DNA from: Flectonema sp. DT1601
Taxonomy: Eukaryota > Euglenozoa > Diplonemea > Diplonemida > Diplonemidae
Reading direction: 5' to 3'
DNA length: 64,000 bases
NCBI GenBank assembly: GCA_964019425.1
Contig: OZ025788.1
Span: forward strand, 496,001-560,000
Position numbers and translations under genes: made by a program. Each line of letters begins with the position of its first letter. The first letter of the stretch is position 1. Below the pieces are notes generated by a model. It did not search any database. It was not told the origin of the DNA and saw nothing but the letters and a program-made list of their open reading frames with translations. Shown here piece after piece: positions 11,978-21,293 of the stretch.

Positions 11978-12620
11978 TAAACTGGTAGCTACACGCCCAC
12001 TGGCATCTTTCTGGCATACTTCAAAATGCAGTTTTTCTTTTAGAGAAAAAGATATGAATTCTGAATACAAACGTTTGTGAATTGTTGAATCTGATAAAGA
12101 CGTGGCTGATGATATTAAATTGAATACTACTCGACTACGAAGTCTTTCATCGGAAACACATGATTTCACTACCATGTACACTACCTCATGATTAGATTAA
12201 AGGGAAGCACTTCAGAAAGTATTTGAGTTCAACAACATACTTTACGTTTGAAATCCGACGACAAACAGTTGTCACGTGATACTTATGAACGCTATTCCAA
12301 CAGACATCAACGGTGACTGTGCAATTGCACTACCAGTGCTGAAAGTAAAGAACAGGAAAAACTCAAAATGGATGATTCCAGTTCAGAACGAAGCGTAAAA
12401 AGACTTGCGGTTTATGTTAAACGAGCCGCATCGGAGGAGATAAAACTTAGTTAACCAAAAGCAAATTTATGGACATGTTATTATTGATTCGTATGATAAG
12501 AACCACATAAGAAACGATGATTTACAAGAAGTTTGGAATAAAGTTCCTAGAACTTATTACTGAAGGCCAAACATGGACAAGTAGTATAAGATTACGGCCT
12601 GAAGTACGTTTTCCACAGGG
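11978..12620 (+). pseudogene. Decayed coding-like stretch, family unknown
   Basis: About 640 bases that lack the homopolymers filling the surrounding gap and have gene-like, purine-rich composition. Translations of the + strand show charged, helical-looking segments (for example DKDVADDIKLNTTRLRS and SSSERSVKRLAVYVKRAA), but these lie in different frames with several breaks, so no intact product is possible. I recognise no domain. It may be a remnant of a host coiled-coil gene. Confidence 0.35.
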
Positions 12621-13993
12621 CTATACGGAACGGCAGAACAATTTATTTAATGTTTCCACCATTTTATTTTCTCACAAAATGCATTTTTTTAATAATCTCA
12701 TAATATGCTAACTTCTTTCCTGATTTTTCACATTTTTTTTTTTTCCCTTTTTCTTTTTTGTTTAGTTTTAGTTTTTACTTTTCGTATTCGGTTTTAACTG
12801 CCCCCTGTTGAAGGCGGGGTTTTTAAGTAAGAAAAAATATTGCCATCCAGATGGGACTCTGTTACTTTGGTTTTCTGTAAATTTGCTTATGTGTGATTAT
12901 GATTTGGGAAGAAAATGAACTCGAAATTTGTTTAGGACTACGAGCTGCGAGCTGCTAATAATATTAACCTATTCTACATTTATATTCCTTGGCCGCGTTC
13001 TGACTTCATCTCCCTTTGTAAAAGTGTTCTGATTAGCTCAATGATGTGTTATCACAAATTGTGTTATTCTGTTTTTTTTTTTTTTTTTTTTTTTTTCTTT
13101 CCCCCCTTATTTCTCCCTCAATGTTCGATAAAGTTATATGTGCTTCCATTTCATAAGGGCCGTCACGGTTTCCCAGGGCTTCAAAAAAAAAAAAAAAAAA
13201 AAAACGGCAAACAAAAATAACCCCATGGAGAAGCTCCCCGTGTTACTTTTCTTCCCTCATGAAAGCTCAACTTTAGAACGATACTGCACAACGAATTAAA
13301 CAACCAATGCATAGGTTGCTTACTAATCGAAAATTTAAGTACTCAGCATGCTAACAGCTGGTACACACAATCTACGTTAGTAAGCTAGCAACCAGCAGAC
13401 TGTTCTCTTTTTCTTTCTTTTTTTTTTTTTTTTTCATTACAGCACATTAAACAAGTGTCTTATGTTTCTATTAACAAGCTCAGGTGTTGCTTATGCTAGT
13501 AGACCATCATGTAGATCAGGATATAAGACATGTATTCTTCAATATGTCTTAATCCTTGATACCATCCCGCTTCGGTGAGGAACCCATGATGTTGCTGCTG
13601 TTTTTCACCTGTTGCATTGAATACATGTTGGTAAGGCAAAGAAAAAAAAAGAAAAAAAAAACGGATTGCACACACAGAAAGGCATTACTTTTCTCTCCCT
13701 TTTAATTCCTGCCTTTTTTTGTTGAATGTCTGTTTAATTTTTTTTTTTTTTCTCTCCTCCTCCTCTTACGAATTTTGTAAGCCTCGCCTGAGTGGTTTGG
13801 CGTTTGGGAATGGCTCCCTTGAAGTAGTCCTTTGAATTTTACAAGGGACCTTCGAAGAGCATCGGTTGTCTTTTGAATTTTTCTCATTACAACTCCTTCA
13901 AAAAACTGAATACTAATAAAAGTATCTGACATCATAACGGCCCTTGCAATGAATTTTATCTTTTACAATTATCTCTTTTATTATCATTCCCTT

Positions 13994-14027
<34 letters not shown>

Positions 14028-16126
14028 CCTGAATTCAGATAAACCTGACCTTTGAATGTATTAAAGGAATTATATCTGAAATTAGTTAACTATGGCGGGA
14101 TTAGAAGAACAAAAAAAAAAAAAAAAAAAAAAAGAAAGAAAAAACTGCCTCCCTTGAGTCTACCTGCGACAAAAACAATGATCTGTTTAGAAGTCTAGGA
14201 TATACTCAAGTAGTTCTACCGACGCCCATCCGCAAGTGAGAGGTAGTTACAGCAGATTCAGGCCGTTTTCAGTACAACTGAAACTAATCTTGGTTAAAAG
14301 AAACCATGTACCCAAGGTGTATCAAACACTACTAAACCAACGTGTATCATAAATTACTAATTGTTATATTAGTTAACTTTTGATACAATACATGTATTTA
14401 TATTATTATAAGTATGCTCAAACAGTTAACTCCTCCCCTAATCAACAAGCAACTCAACCAAAGGCACTCAGCTTTCTGATTTGATTAAAAAAAAAAAGGT
14501 AGATGTAGGGTGGGGGAAAAAAAAAAAAAAAAAAATCAAAACAACACTTGAACTTGTTGTTTGCTCATCGGAGAAGGGGCAATAAAGAAAAAAGAAAAGA
14601 AAAGAAAAAAAAAAAAAAAAAAATCAAAAATTTGTTTATTTATCTTTTTGTTCTACGGTTATTATATTTGTTATTACAAACAATCCAAAAAACGATCGGT
14701 TAAAACATCGGGTGAATTGCATTCTTCATAACTACATGTTATGAACGGAACAGACTCACATTGAACGAGCATCCCAAGAATACCTCTGTCTCATCTTCGA
14801 CCCTCCTGATGTACGGTAGAGGACTGTATGAGGACGGTGATGAGTACAAAAGAAAAAAGAAAGAATAATAAATCCAATAAAAAAAACTAACCACTTCTAA
14901 AAGTAAATTTCAAAAAAAAAAAAACGAAAAAAAGAAGAAAAAAATGGACTACACGTGCCATCGAACAAATAACCATTAGTGTGTGGTGTCAGAATTAAAT
15001 GCGATGCGTGGCAAGTATCAGTATAAACCTTCAAAAGGGAAAAAAACAAACAAAAAAAAAAAAAAGATCATCTTTTGAATTATAAGTCTTTTGCATCCTC
15101 TTGGTCAAATCTTCTTCAAGTTACAAAAACAATAATTGAATGTTTGTTTTTCTCTTTTCTTTTGCAGATACTTGTCGTCCGTCATTCCTTTATTCCTTTA
15201 TATTAAACTAACATCTAGGTGGTAGAGGGTCTTCCCTCAGTTGGGTAACTCTTTTTTTTCTTTTCCTGTCCTTTCCTTTTTTTTGTTTCGAAACAAACAA
15301 TATTTGGTACTTACTGTTGTCCTGTGGGCTTCTATCACCTGGATAAGCGTATAGAGATGATCTTTCGGTTTCTTGTCTTTTTTTCCTCTACCCCCCTCAC
15401 ACCTTTCTTTATTTTTCTCTTCTTCGTTCTTTTCGAAGAATAAATAGCTTGAATGAAAACATAAAAACCAACAATATTATATGAGACTATTAAGTATAAA
15501 TAATAATAATAAATTAAGAAGAAACTGATCATAATAAGTCACTACTGTACTGCATTTACGTAAACAAACAAACAAAACAGCTTCTTGGCTGAGAATCTCT
15601 ATAAGGAGAAATACGGCCTGAAAGCTTGCGGTTTTTTTCTCGAGAATCTTATGCCAACTACAAGGTAGATGTGAGACGAATGCTCGTCAAAGTTGGGGTT
15701 TATGCGTAACAAAACTGTTACTGCGTTTGGTACTCTTGTCACACAAAAAAACAAACAAACAACTTCGTTGTTCCCATCATTTTCAATCCCCTGGAACAAG
15801 AATCAAAAAGGAAAACTTGAAAGCCTTCTGTACAAATGCTTTCTGGAGAAAAAAATATCCACCCCCTTTTTTTTTTTTTTTTCATTCACTGCCAGTTCTG
15901 TCTCCTGTTTTCCCATTCCCACCCTCCACCTCAAGCGATGCGCACCGTTCAGTATTGATGCGTTGCAAAGTAGTATGATGAAGTGATGTAGTCATTGGGT
16001 AGTAATCATTCTTTTAATTTCAAATACAGCTATTCAACTGAAAAGGTAAACAGTAAATACCTTCCTAACTACTAAATCATGTTATTTTATCTTCAGGTTA
16101 GATTAAAACTTCCAAAGTAAAAAAAA

Positions 16127-16202
16127 ATGAACGTTAGAGGTGCGCTGTCAAGATCAAGGGTATTGAGAATGGGTTGACGTCCACCCCCACGGTATGGTGG
16201 AC
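16127..16202 (+). other. Upstream in-frame segment with TGA and hairpin
   Basis: After a TTATCTTCAG acceptor (AG at 16095-16096), the first ATG is at 16127. It is in frame with the downstream small-protein gene and encodes 16 residues (MNVRGALSRSRVLRMG) before a TGA at 16175-16177. One base later comes a perfect 7-base-pair hairpin: GTCCACC at 16179-16185 with GGTGGAC at 16196-16202. The frame beyond the TGA (RPPPRYGGQPFVIHSRNNNN) is open and protein-like well before the next ATG at 16244. Confidence 0.5.
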
Positions 16203-16243
16203 AACCGTTTGTGATTCATTCTCGCAATAATAATAATCTTTTC

Positions 16244-16507
16244 ATGTTAGCTTTAGGAGGGATGGCATTAGGAATGATTGTAAATGGAATGGTTGTTAAG
16301 GATCAGAGAATGAAACAATTACAACAGTACGATCCTAATCATGGTCCACAATCATTCCAGATAACACCGAGTGGAATTCAGCCGAGTCATTCTCTAAGAC
16401 CTCCACCACCAAGACATGCACCAGTCACAACACAACCACCAGATGAACTCGCTTATTGGGATGGCAGTAAATGGCAACCTCTTCAGAGTAACTCTCAAGA
16501 TAAATAA
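16244..16507 (+). CDS. Small hypothetical membrane protein
   Basis: Taking the ATG at 16244 gives 87 residues. A hydrophobic segment (MLALGGMALGMIVNGMVV, residues 1-18) is followed by a charged stretch, then a Pro/Gln/His-rich region and a YWDGSKWQPL motif near the end. It could be single-pass and membrane-anchored. The protein-like frame continues upstream of this ATG without another ATG until a TGA at 16175, so the real N-terminus is uncertain. An alternative is a cis intron from GTATTG at 16160 to the ACAACAG ending at 16327, which would join MNVRGALSRSR to YDPNHGPQ in frame and delete the hydrophobic segment. I do not recognise the family. Confidence 0.5.
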   Translation: MLALGGMALGMIVNGMVVKDQRMKQLQQYDPNHGPQSFQITPSGIQPSHSLRPPPPRHAPVTTQPPDELAYWDGSKWQPLQSNSQDK

Positions 16508-17228
16508 TAATAAAAACTTCTGATTGTGTGATTTGGTTACACTCATTGACTGACTCCCTTCGAGTGTATGCAATTCACGCGTTGTTTAATAACTACCACA
16601 ACACTCTTAGTGTGTTGCGATATAATTTAATTGTATTCATTCTGAAGGCGTATAAAGCTTCTAACCCGCTGATGCGCAAAACAACTCGCACCTAATCCTG
16701 ATGGTAAAATTTGCAAAGTTGCGAAACAAAAACAAAAAATAAGAATCTTTTAAATGATTAAGAGAAACAAAACATTACCGATGACGTAGATGTGTTTTTT
16801 GTGGATTTCTTACCTGACAGCAGGCGACTCTCAAGTATCTCTGAAGTGTGTGTGTCATCCATAGATGATCCCCTGTGACCTGTTCTTCCACACAATCCTG
16901 CTTGAGTAGGTAATAGAGATAAAAACAGTGAGGGATGAAGTATTCCTTTGTACAAATATCCATGTTGATGTCAGTCACTTACACAGATCTTGAGGGTCGC
17001 TCACTGCATGCAACTTTGCGATTTTAAAATTTTTTGTTAAGGTTGAAATTCTTTTTAAGATTCTCTCTTCATTTTCATTCTCTTTTTTCTTCACAGCGAA
17101 TACCATAGAGACTAAAGTCGTGATTGAAGTAACTATTATAGTGGTAGTAGTAGTACAGTTTATAAATCACTGAAATGTAACATCCAGTTACCATCCCTAA
17201 ACAGTCTTGCTATGTCTCAGTAGTAATT
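16508..17228. other. Gap between small ORF and RJL gene
   Basis: About 720 bases. It contains a possible short inverted-repeat element (16707-17032) and, just before the RJL gene, a strong T-rich acceptor TTTTTTCTTCACAG ending at 17096, plus a second AG at 17219-17220 eight bases before the start. I see no gene of its own. Confidence 0.5.
16707..17032. repeat. Possible MITE-like element with short inverted ends
   Basis: AAAATTTGCAAAGTTGC near 16707 is matched in reverse complement by GCAACTTTGCGATTTT near 17012-17028, about 17 bases with two differences. About 300 bases lie between them, in which both strands carry frames of 50-70 codons. No clear target-site duplication was found. This is weak evidence for a small transposon. 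Confidence 0.25.
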
Positions 17229-17885
17229 ATGATGGATGTGGTGAGAGACCCTCCAACAGGGAGGGCACAGTACGATCTGCTTCCGAGAAGAGAAGTTGAG
17301 ATATGTGAGGGAGTTACAATTACAAGAAGACTAGACCCTGAAAAACTAATAAATTCATTATCAAAGAGACGAATTCCGAGAGTAAAAATAACGATTTTAG
17401 GAGACTGTGACGTTGGTAAGTCGAGACTAGTTGGATGGTGGACTGAAAACAACGCATCCAAGAGAGGAGGAAGTACCGTTGGTGTTGAAAGTCACGTTAT
17501 AACTAAGAAAACTGATAATTGTGAAGAAGTTAAAGTAACACTTTGGGATACAAGCGGGTCCAAAAAATACTTTGAAATCAGAAATGAATTTTACAAAGAA
17601 CCGGATGCCGTTTGTGCGTTCTGTTTTAGCACCACAAGCAGAGTGTCTTTTTCTTCAATATCTAATTGGTTACGAGAAGTAAGACAACAATCACCATCCA
17701 CAAAACGTGGATTTTTGATTGGCCTTCACTCCGGTAGACCTCAGGTTCCAACTGAAGAGGCTACCAACTTCGCTAATGCAAACACACTCACTTACTACGA
17801 ATGCAACCCTTCAACTGGTGAGAATTGCAGTGCTGTTTTTGATGCAATTATCCCTCACTGCGCTACTCGCGTTGCAGTCAATTAG
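17229..17885 (+). CDS. RJL-family (DNAJC27-like) small GTPase, divergent
   Basis: A 218-residue Ras-superfamily GTPase. The P-loop GDCDVGKS is at residues 58-65 and WDTSG at about 106-110. The stretch FEIRNEFYKEPDAV matches the (Y)EVRNEFYK of RJL/Rbj (DNAJC27 without the J domain), which is diagnostic. As in RJL, the catalytic glutamine after the G3 motif is absent (SGSKKYF). Oddly, the G4 NKxD motif is missing too: LIGLHSGRPQ stands in its place, and G5 is only CNPSTG. Guanine specificity is therefore in question. An N-terminal extension of about 50 residues is present. There is no C-terminal prenylation cysteine, also typical of RJL. RJL is found mainly in organisms with flagella. The ATG at 17229 is followed by a second ATG. 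Confidence 0.8.
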   Translation: MMDVVRDPPTGRAQYDLLPRREVEICEGVTITRRLDPEKLINSLSKRRIPRVKITILGDCDVGKSRLVGWWTENNASKRGGSTVGVESHVITKKTDNCEEVKVTLWDTSGSKKYFEIRNEFYKEPDAVCAFCFSTTSRVSFSSISNWLREVRQQSPSTKRGFLIGLHSGRPQVPTEEATNFANANTLTYYECNPSTGENCSAVFDAIIPHCATRVAVN

Positions 17886-18056
17886 ATTGCTTTTTCTTTT
17901 TTCCGTTAAATACTAATTTTTTTCATATTATTTTACATACTGTACGTTGCTTTATTATTCCCTGAAAAAGGGGACCATTTCAGATCCAGCGGGAGTTTTT
18001 TGAGTGAAGTGTTTAATATATTTCTCATACAGAATTATATAACCGTAAAAACAGAA

Positions 18057-18845
18057 ATGAACCAGGTATGGGATAACGATACAGAAATAACTAGAGAGCT
18101 TGATGACATTGAAAAAAAAGTCGACGCTCTTTCCGATGGAGCATCCGGCATGTCTGAAGAAGAGTTGAAGTCAGCAACACAAGGATTGCTTACGACACTA
18201 AAGCAAAATAATAATTTACTTAAGAAGGTAAAGGTTGATATTGATTATGCTACCAAACAAAGTGGAACTGTGGACGAATCACAGAGAGCAGAACTAGTAG
18301 GCAGATACTTAACACCTAAAACACAGCAATATGAAAAGATAAAAACAAGACTTGATAATCTGCAAAAAGCATCAAATCCAAAAACCTCAGAAGCAGCAAG
18401 AAAAGAGCTAATGGCGAGCGCAGTAACAGCAGAGAGGGAGGAGGAAATGGAGATGCAAGAACTGTCTCCTGCTCAGATGCAACAGACAGCGTTAACTATT
18501 CAAGATGATACTACTGCTGCAGCACTTAGAGCTGAGCAAACAGTTCAACAACTTAGTAATATGGCTGACCATACTAGTAAACAATTATACCGCCAGGAAG
18601 AACAAATTGAAAACATCATCGACGACATGGACAATCTCGCAGCTCAGGTCAAACGCGCCCGTCGTGAAGTAGGTCAGTTCTCCCGTCGGTTGGCCACCGA
18701 TAAATGTTTTGTTTGTCTCTTCGTCTTAGTACTGTTAGCAATCTGTACTATTGTTGGTTTAAATATATTTAATAAAAGTAGCGATGATAGCTCTACTGCA
18801 GAAGATGAACTGGGTCCCCGTTTCGAAGATGACAGAAGAAGATAA
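18057..18845 (+). CDS. Q-SNARE, tail-anchored (NPSN-like Qb or Qc)
   Basis: A 262-residue membrane-fusion protein. The N-terminal half is helical and charged. Residues of about 155-213 form a SNARE heptad region (ALRAEQTVQQLSNMADHTSK then LYRQEEQIENIIDDMDNLAA) with a glutamine at the zero layer. A transmembrane segment CFVCLFVLVLLAICTIVGLN follows at about 217-238, and then an unusually long acidic lumenal tail of about 24 residues. The pattern resembles plant NPSN/Qb SNAREs most, but Qc cannot be excluded. The ATG at 18057 follows an ACAG; an upstream in-frame TTG is not needed. The gene ends only 40 bases before the rRNA fragment. Confidence 0.85.
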   Translation: MNQVWDNDTEITRELDDIEKKVDALSDGASGMSEEELKSATQGLLTTLKQNNNLLKKVKVDIDYATKQSGTVDESQRAELVGRYLTPKTQQYEKIKTRLDNLQKASNPKTSEAARKELMASAVTAEREEEMEMQELSPAQMQQTALTIQDDTTAAALRAEQTVQQLSNMADHTSKQLYRQEEQIENIIDDMDNLAAQVKRARREVGQFSRRLATDKCFVCLFVLVLLAICTIVGLNIFNKSSDDSSTAEDELGPRFEDDRRR

Positions 18846-18884
18846 ACTATCCCTCTTTCATACTTAAAAATAGAGGACATCGCT

Positions 18885-19103
18885 ACGAGGAATGCCTAGT
18901 AGGCGCAAGTCATCAGCTTGCACTGATTACGTCCCTGCCATTTGTACACCGCCCGTCGTTGCTACCGATTGGCTGTGGGATAGAGCTGGGGGGAGAGAGC
19001 TCTCTGCGGGCAACCGCTTAGAGCGTTTCGAATCCCAGCAATATTTCTCAGCTAGAGGAAGCAAAAGTCGTAACAAGGTTGCTGTAGGTGAACCTGTAGC
19101 AAT
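18885..19103 (+). rRNA. Isolated 3'-terminal fragment of SSU (18S) rRNA
   Basis: The sequence follows the 3' end of 18S rRNA: ACGAGGAATGCCTAGTAGGC, GCAAGTCATCAGCTTGC, GATTACGTCCCTGCC, TTTGTACACCGCCCGTCG, a helix-44 region with complementary arms (TGGGA/TCCCA, GCTCT/AGAGC), AGAGGAAGCAAAAGTCGTAA, then CAAGGTTGCTGTAGGTGAAC and CTGTAGCAA. GCTGTAGGTGAACCTG(C/T)AGC is the euglenozoan form of helix 45. Two oddities stand out: the universal TGTACACACCGCCC has lost two bases (TGTACACCGCCC), and the terminal GGATCATT is absent. There is no upstream SSU body, ITS or 5.8S nearby. It is either a dispersed rDNA pseudogene or a separately transcribed piece. Confidence 0.85.
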
Positions 19104-19878
19104 CCGTAAATGGAAACTAGATAGTCAAGTTTACTGTTTGACAACGAGGAGTTAGGAAGGCTCTGGTAAACCTGTTAGCCACTGATACTCAATCGGTTGT
19201 GTTTGGAATCACTATTTGTAGTAAAGTAAATTCGATAGATGCGAAAAGAATAAAGAAATAAAAATAATAAAAAAAAAGAAAATCCTGGCTGATTCTGTCC
19301 TATTCCTATTTTAACAATTTTATTCGTATTTTTATTTTCGAGAATTACTCACGCATCCACTAACATCTATCCCCTGATACTTTTGGTCAGTAGTCTGTTT
19401 TTGTTCATCCTACAGTGTGTGAAGGAAATTGCCACTGAGTTAGCGGTTATTATTTAATTACTGTGGTATTTTCGATTTTCTCAGTAAATACACAGAAACC
19501 GAGTGTAGGAAGAAAAACCTAACCCCAGTAATACTCAAACAGACAATATAATAGAGGGAAAAAAAAAAAAAAAAAAAAAAAAAAAACACACCCCAATAGA
19601 TATTTAAAAAAAAAAAAAAAAACACCGCTACTAGCAGTTCGGGACTTCCTTTTAGTTACGTTATTTTCCCCTATTTATTTATTTTTCTTTTTTTCTCTTC
19701 GGATGTCTTTTAATTATATTTTGAATTGCTTAATCAAAAATTAAAAGTAATTTTTAATTTTTCAAATAGAAACACATATGGCTATAGACATGCATGAATA
19801 AAAAAATAATATTAACTAAATCAACCTGTTTGAGCTCTTTAGCATCTTTTTCATCCACAGAATCCTAGTCTGCGGGTC
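19104..19878. other. Gap downstream of rRNA fragment
   Basis: No 5.8S-like sequence follows the rRNA piece. There are two long A tracts (about 19558-19586 and 19604-19621), AT-rich filler, and finally a T-rich acceptor (CTTTTTCATCCACAG, AG at 19859-19860) serving the next gene, 18 bases before its ATG. Confidence 0.5.
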
Positions 19879-20787
19879 ATGCTGACGTCCCACCGGAGGA
19901 CATGTCCATCGATGCTACGAGACACAGAGGAACTTCCTTTTATCGATCCTGTTCCTGAGGATTTGAATTGTGGGATATGCATGAGCGCTTCGATGGATCC
20001 ATATGTTACTGAAGAATGTGGTCATTTGTTTTGTAAGTCGTGTATTCATACAGCTCTAGACAGAAAGAAAGAATGTCCTTTATGCAGAGTCCTAGTCGGA
20101 TATGATGGTGTTCGAAAAGATGTGAGAACAGCTCGAAAAATAGCATCACTTAACGTCTACTGCAGACATAGAAAGAACGGTGGTTGTACATGGAGAGGTG
20201 CTCAATCTGACTATGAAAGACATTCAGAGAAGTGTGAATATGCTCCAGTACCATGTCCATTCGCAGTTCATGGTTGTGAGGTTCATGCGATACGAAGAAC
20301 TTTATCAGAACACTTACAAACTAATGCGATGCATCATAGCTTGCTTACATGTGCTGCTATTACTCGATTACAGGAAGAGCACCTCACTCTTCAACAGGAA
20401 CTTGAGATATTACAACGTCATGATCAACGGTTTATTTGGGTAGTCCCAAACTTTGGATCAAAGAAATCCCCCGTCTATTCACGTAAGTTTTCAGCTAAAC
20501 GTCACCAATGGTATCTCGGTGTTGACTTTGAAGGACCAGATCAACACGCAGGTGTGTACCTCTTTGCTGAAGGTCACACTAAACGTGTGGATTTTAAACT
20601 TATTTTATTCAACCAAGATCCAAAGAAGGATAAAAAGCATCACGTTAACGACTGGACTATTGAATACAAAGGAAAGGGATGGGGACCATTAAAGTTTATT
20701 GACAGAGCTAACTTAGTTGGAACAGGCTTTGTTGTGAATGGATGTGTTCGAATAGCGGCAGAGATTGAAGGAGAACCGTTTGATTGA
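19879..20787 (+). CDS. TRAF-type E3 ubiquitin ligase (RING, TRAF zinc fingers, MATH)
   Basis: A 302-residue protein. Residues of about 31-72 form a C3HC4 RING (CGIC ... ECGHLFCKSC ... CPLC). Residues of about 95-150 are TRAF-type Cys/His fingers (CRHRKNGGCTWRG, HSEKCEYAPVPCPFAVHGC). A short coiled coil (LQEEHLTLQQELEILQ) and a C-terminal MATH/TRAF-C domain of about 115 residues follow (WYLGVDFEGPDQHAGVYLFA ... NGCVRIAAEIE). The order and spacing match TRAF proteins, which ubiquitinate partners recognised through MATH. Here it is a cytosolic signalling or trafficking ligase of unknown target. All expected RING ligands are visible, so it should be catalytically competent. Confidence 0.9.
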   Translation: MLTSHRRTCPSMLRDTEELPFIDPVPEDLNCGICMSASMDPYVTEECGHLFCKSCIHTALDRKKECPLCRVLVGYDGVRKDVRTARKIASLNVYCRHRKNGGCTWRGAQSDYERHSEKCEYAPVPCPFAVHGCEVHAIRRTLSEHLQTNAMHHSLLTCAAITRLQEEHLTLQQELEILQRHDQRFIWVVPNFGSKKSPVYSRKFSAKRHQWYLGVDFEGPDQHAGVYLFAEGHTKRVDFKLILFNQDPKKDKKHHVNDWTIEYKGKGWGPLKFIDRANLVGTGFVVNGCVRIAAEIEGEPFD

Positions 20788-21293
20788 GCGACCCCCTTTT
20801 TTGTATTCTGATTCTGTTGATATATGTTTTCCCCTAGCTTTACAATTGAGAGATTCTGAAAATTAAAAAAAAAAGGAAAACAGAGAGAGACGAAGCCTTT
20901 TTTTTCTTCTTCTTCTTTTTTTTTTGTTTTTTTTGTATTAATAATTTAGTTTTAATTTTATATTGCTCTCATTTTTTTGGGGAGGTGGGGGAGAATACTG
21001 TTAGTTTTTGGACTTCGTTAGTCTGCAGAAAGGAGAAAGCAGATAAGCTTTGAGTGAATAAAGCCGGTAATGTCAACGAACCCCCAATATAAACAAACAA
21101 AACAAACAACAACAAAAAAAAAAAAAAAAAAAAAAAAAAGCAATGTGATTTTATTTATTTACTATTTCTATTTCTGTTAAGTCGGTCCTCATAATTTCTT
21201 AAAGTTTTTTTTTTTTTTTTTTGTTGTCTTTCAGTGTGACTTCTATGTCGTTACCATTTCGTTGTTTTTTTACAGAAGGTCATCGGTCACAAA
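20788..21293. other. Gap upstream of sideroflexin
   Basis: About 500 bases, T-rich, with an A tract near 21115-21139 and a T tract near 21206-21222. It ends in GTTTTTTTACAG (AG at 21274-21275), the probable leader acceptor for the sideroflexin gene. Nothing else is seen. Confidence 0.5.

Larger units (their letters stand above)
9886..16126. other. Long homopolymer-rich gap
   Basis: About 6.2 kb with no confident gene. It holds three small hairpins (10146-10286), a 10-base inverted repeat (10985-11013), two copies of CTCACCGGT (10719 and 11041), a 13-base tandem repeat at 11211-11243, and a coding-like but broken stretch (11978-12620). Long homopolymers include T near 13074-13096, a 31-base T run at 13997-14027 and A near 14110-14132. 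Near-repeats GTGTATCAAACACTACTAA and GTGTATCATAAATTACTAA lie at about 14319-14361. Confidence 0.6.

Noticed and set aside
13702-13935. Minus-strand 77-codon frame (MMSDTFISIQFF...)
   Set aside because: Protein-like in its first half but runs into a homopolymer; all confident genes are on the other strand and no domain is visible.
18892-19155. An 87-codon + strand ORF starting with ATG
   Set aside because: It overlaps the 18S rRNA fragment almost completely; the conserved bases are explained by rRNA homology, not by coding.
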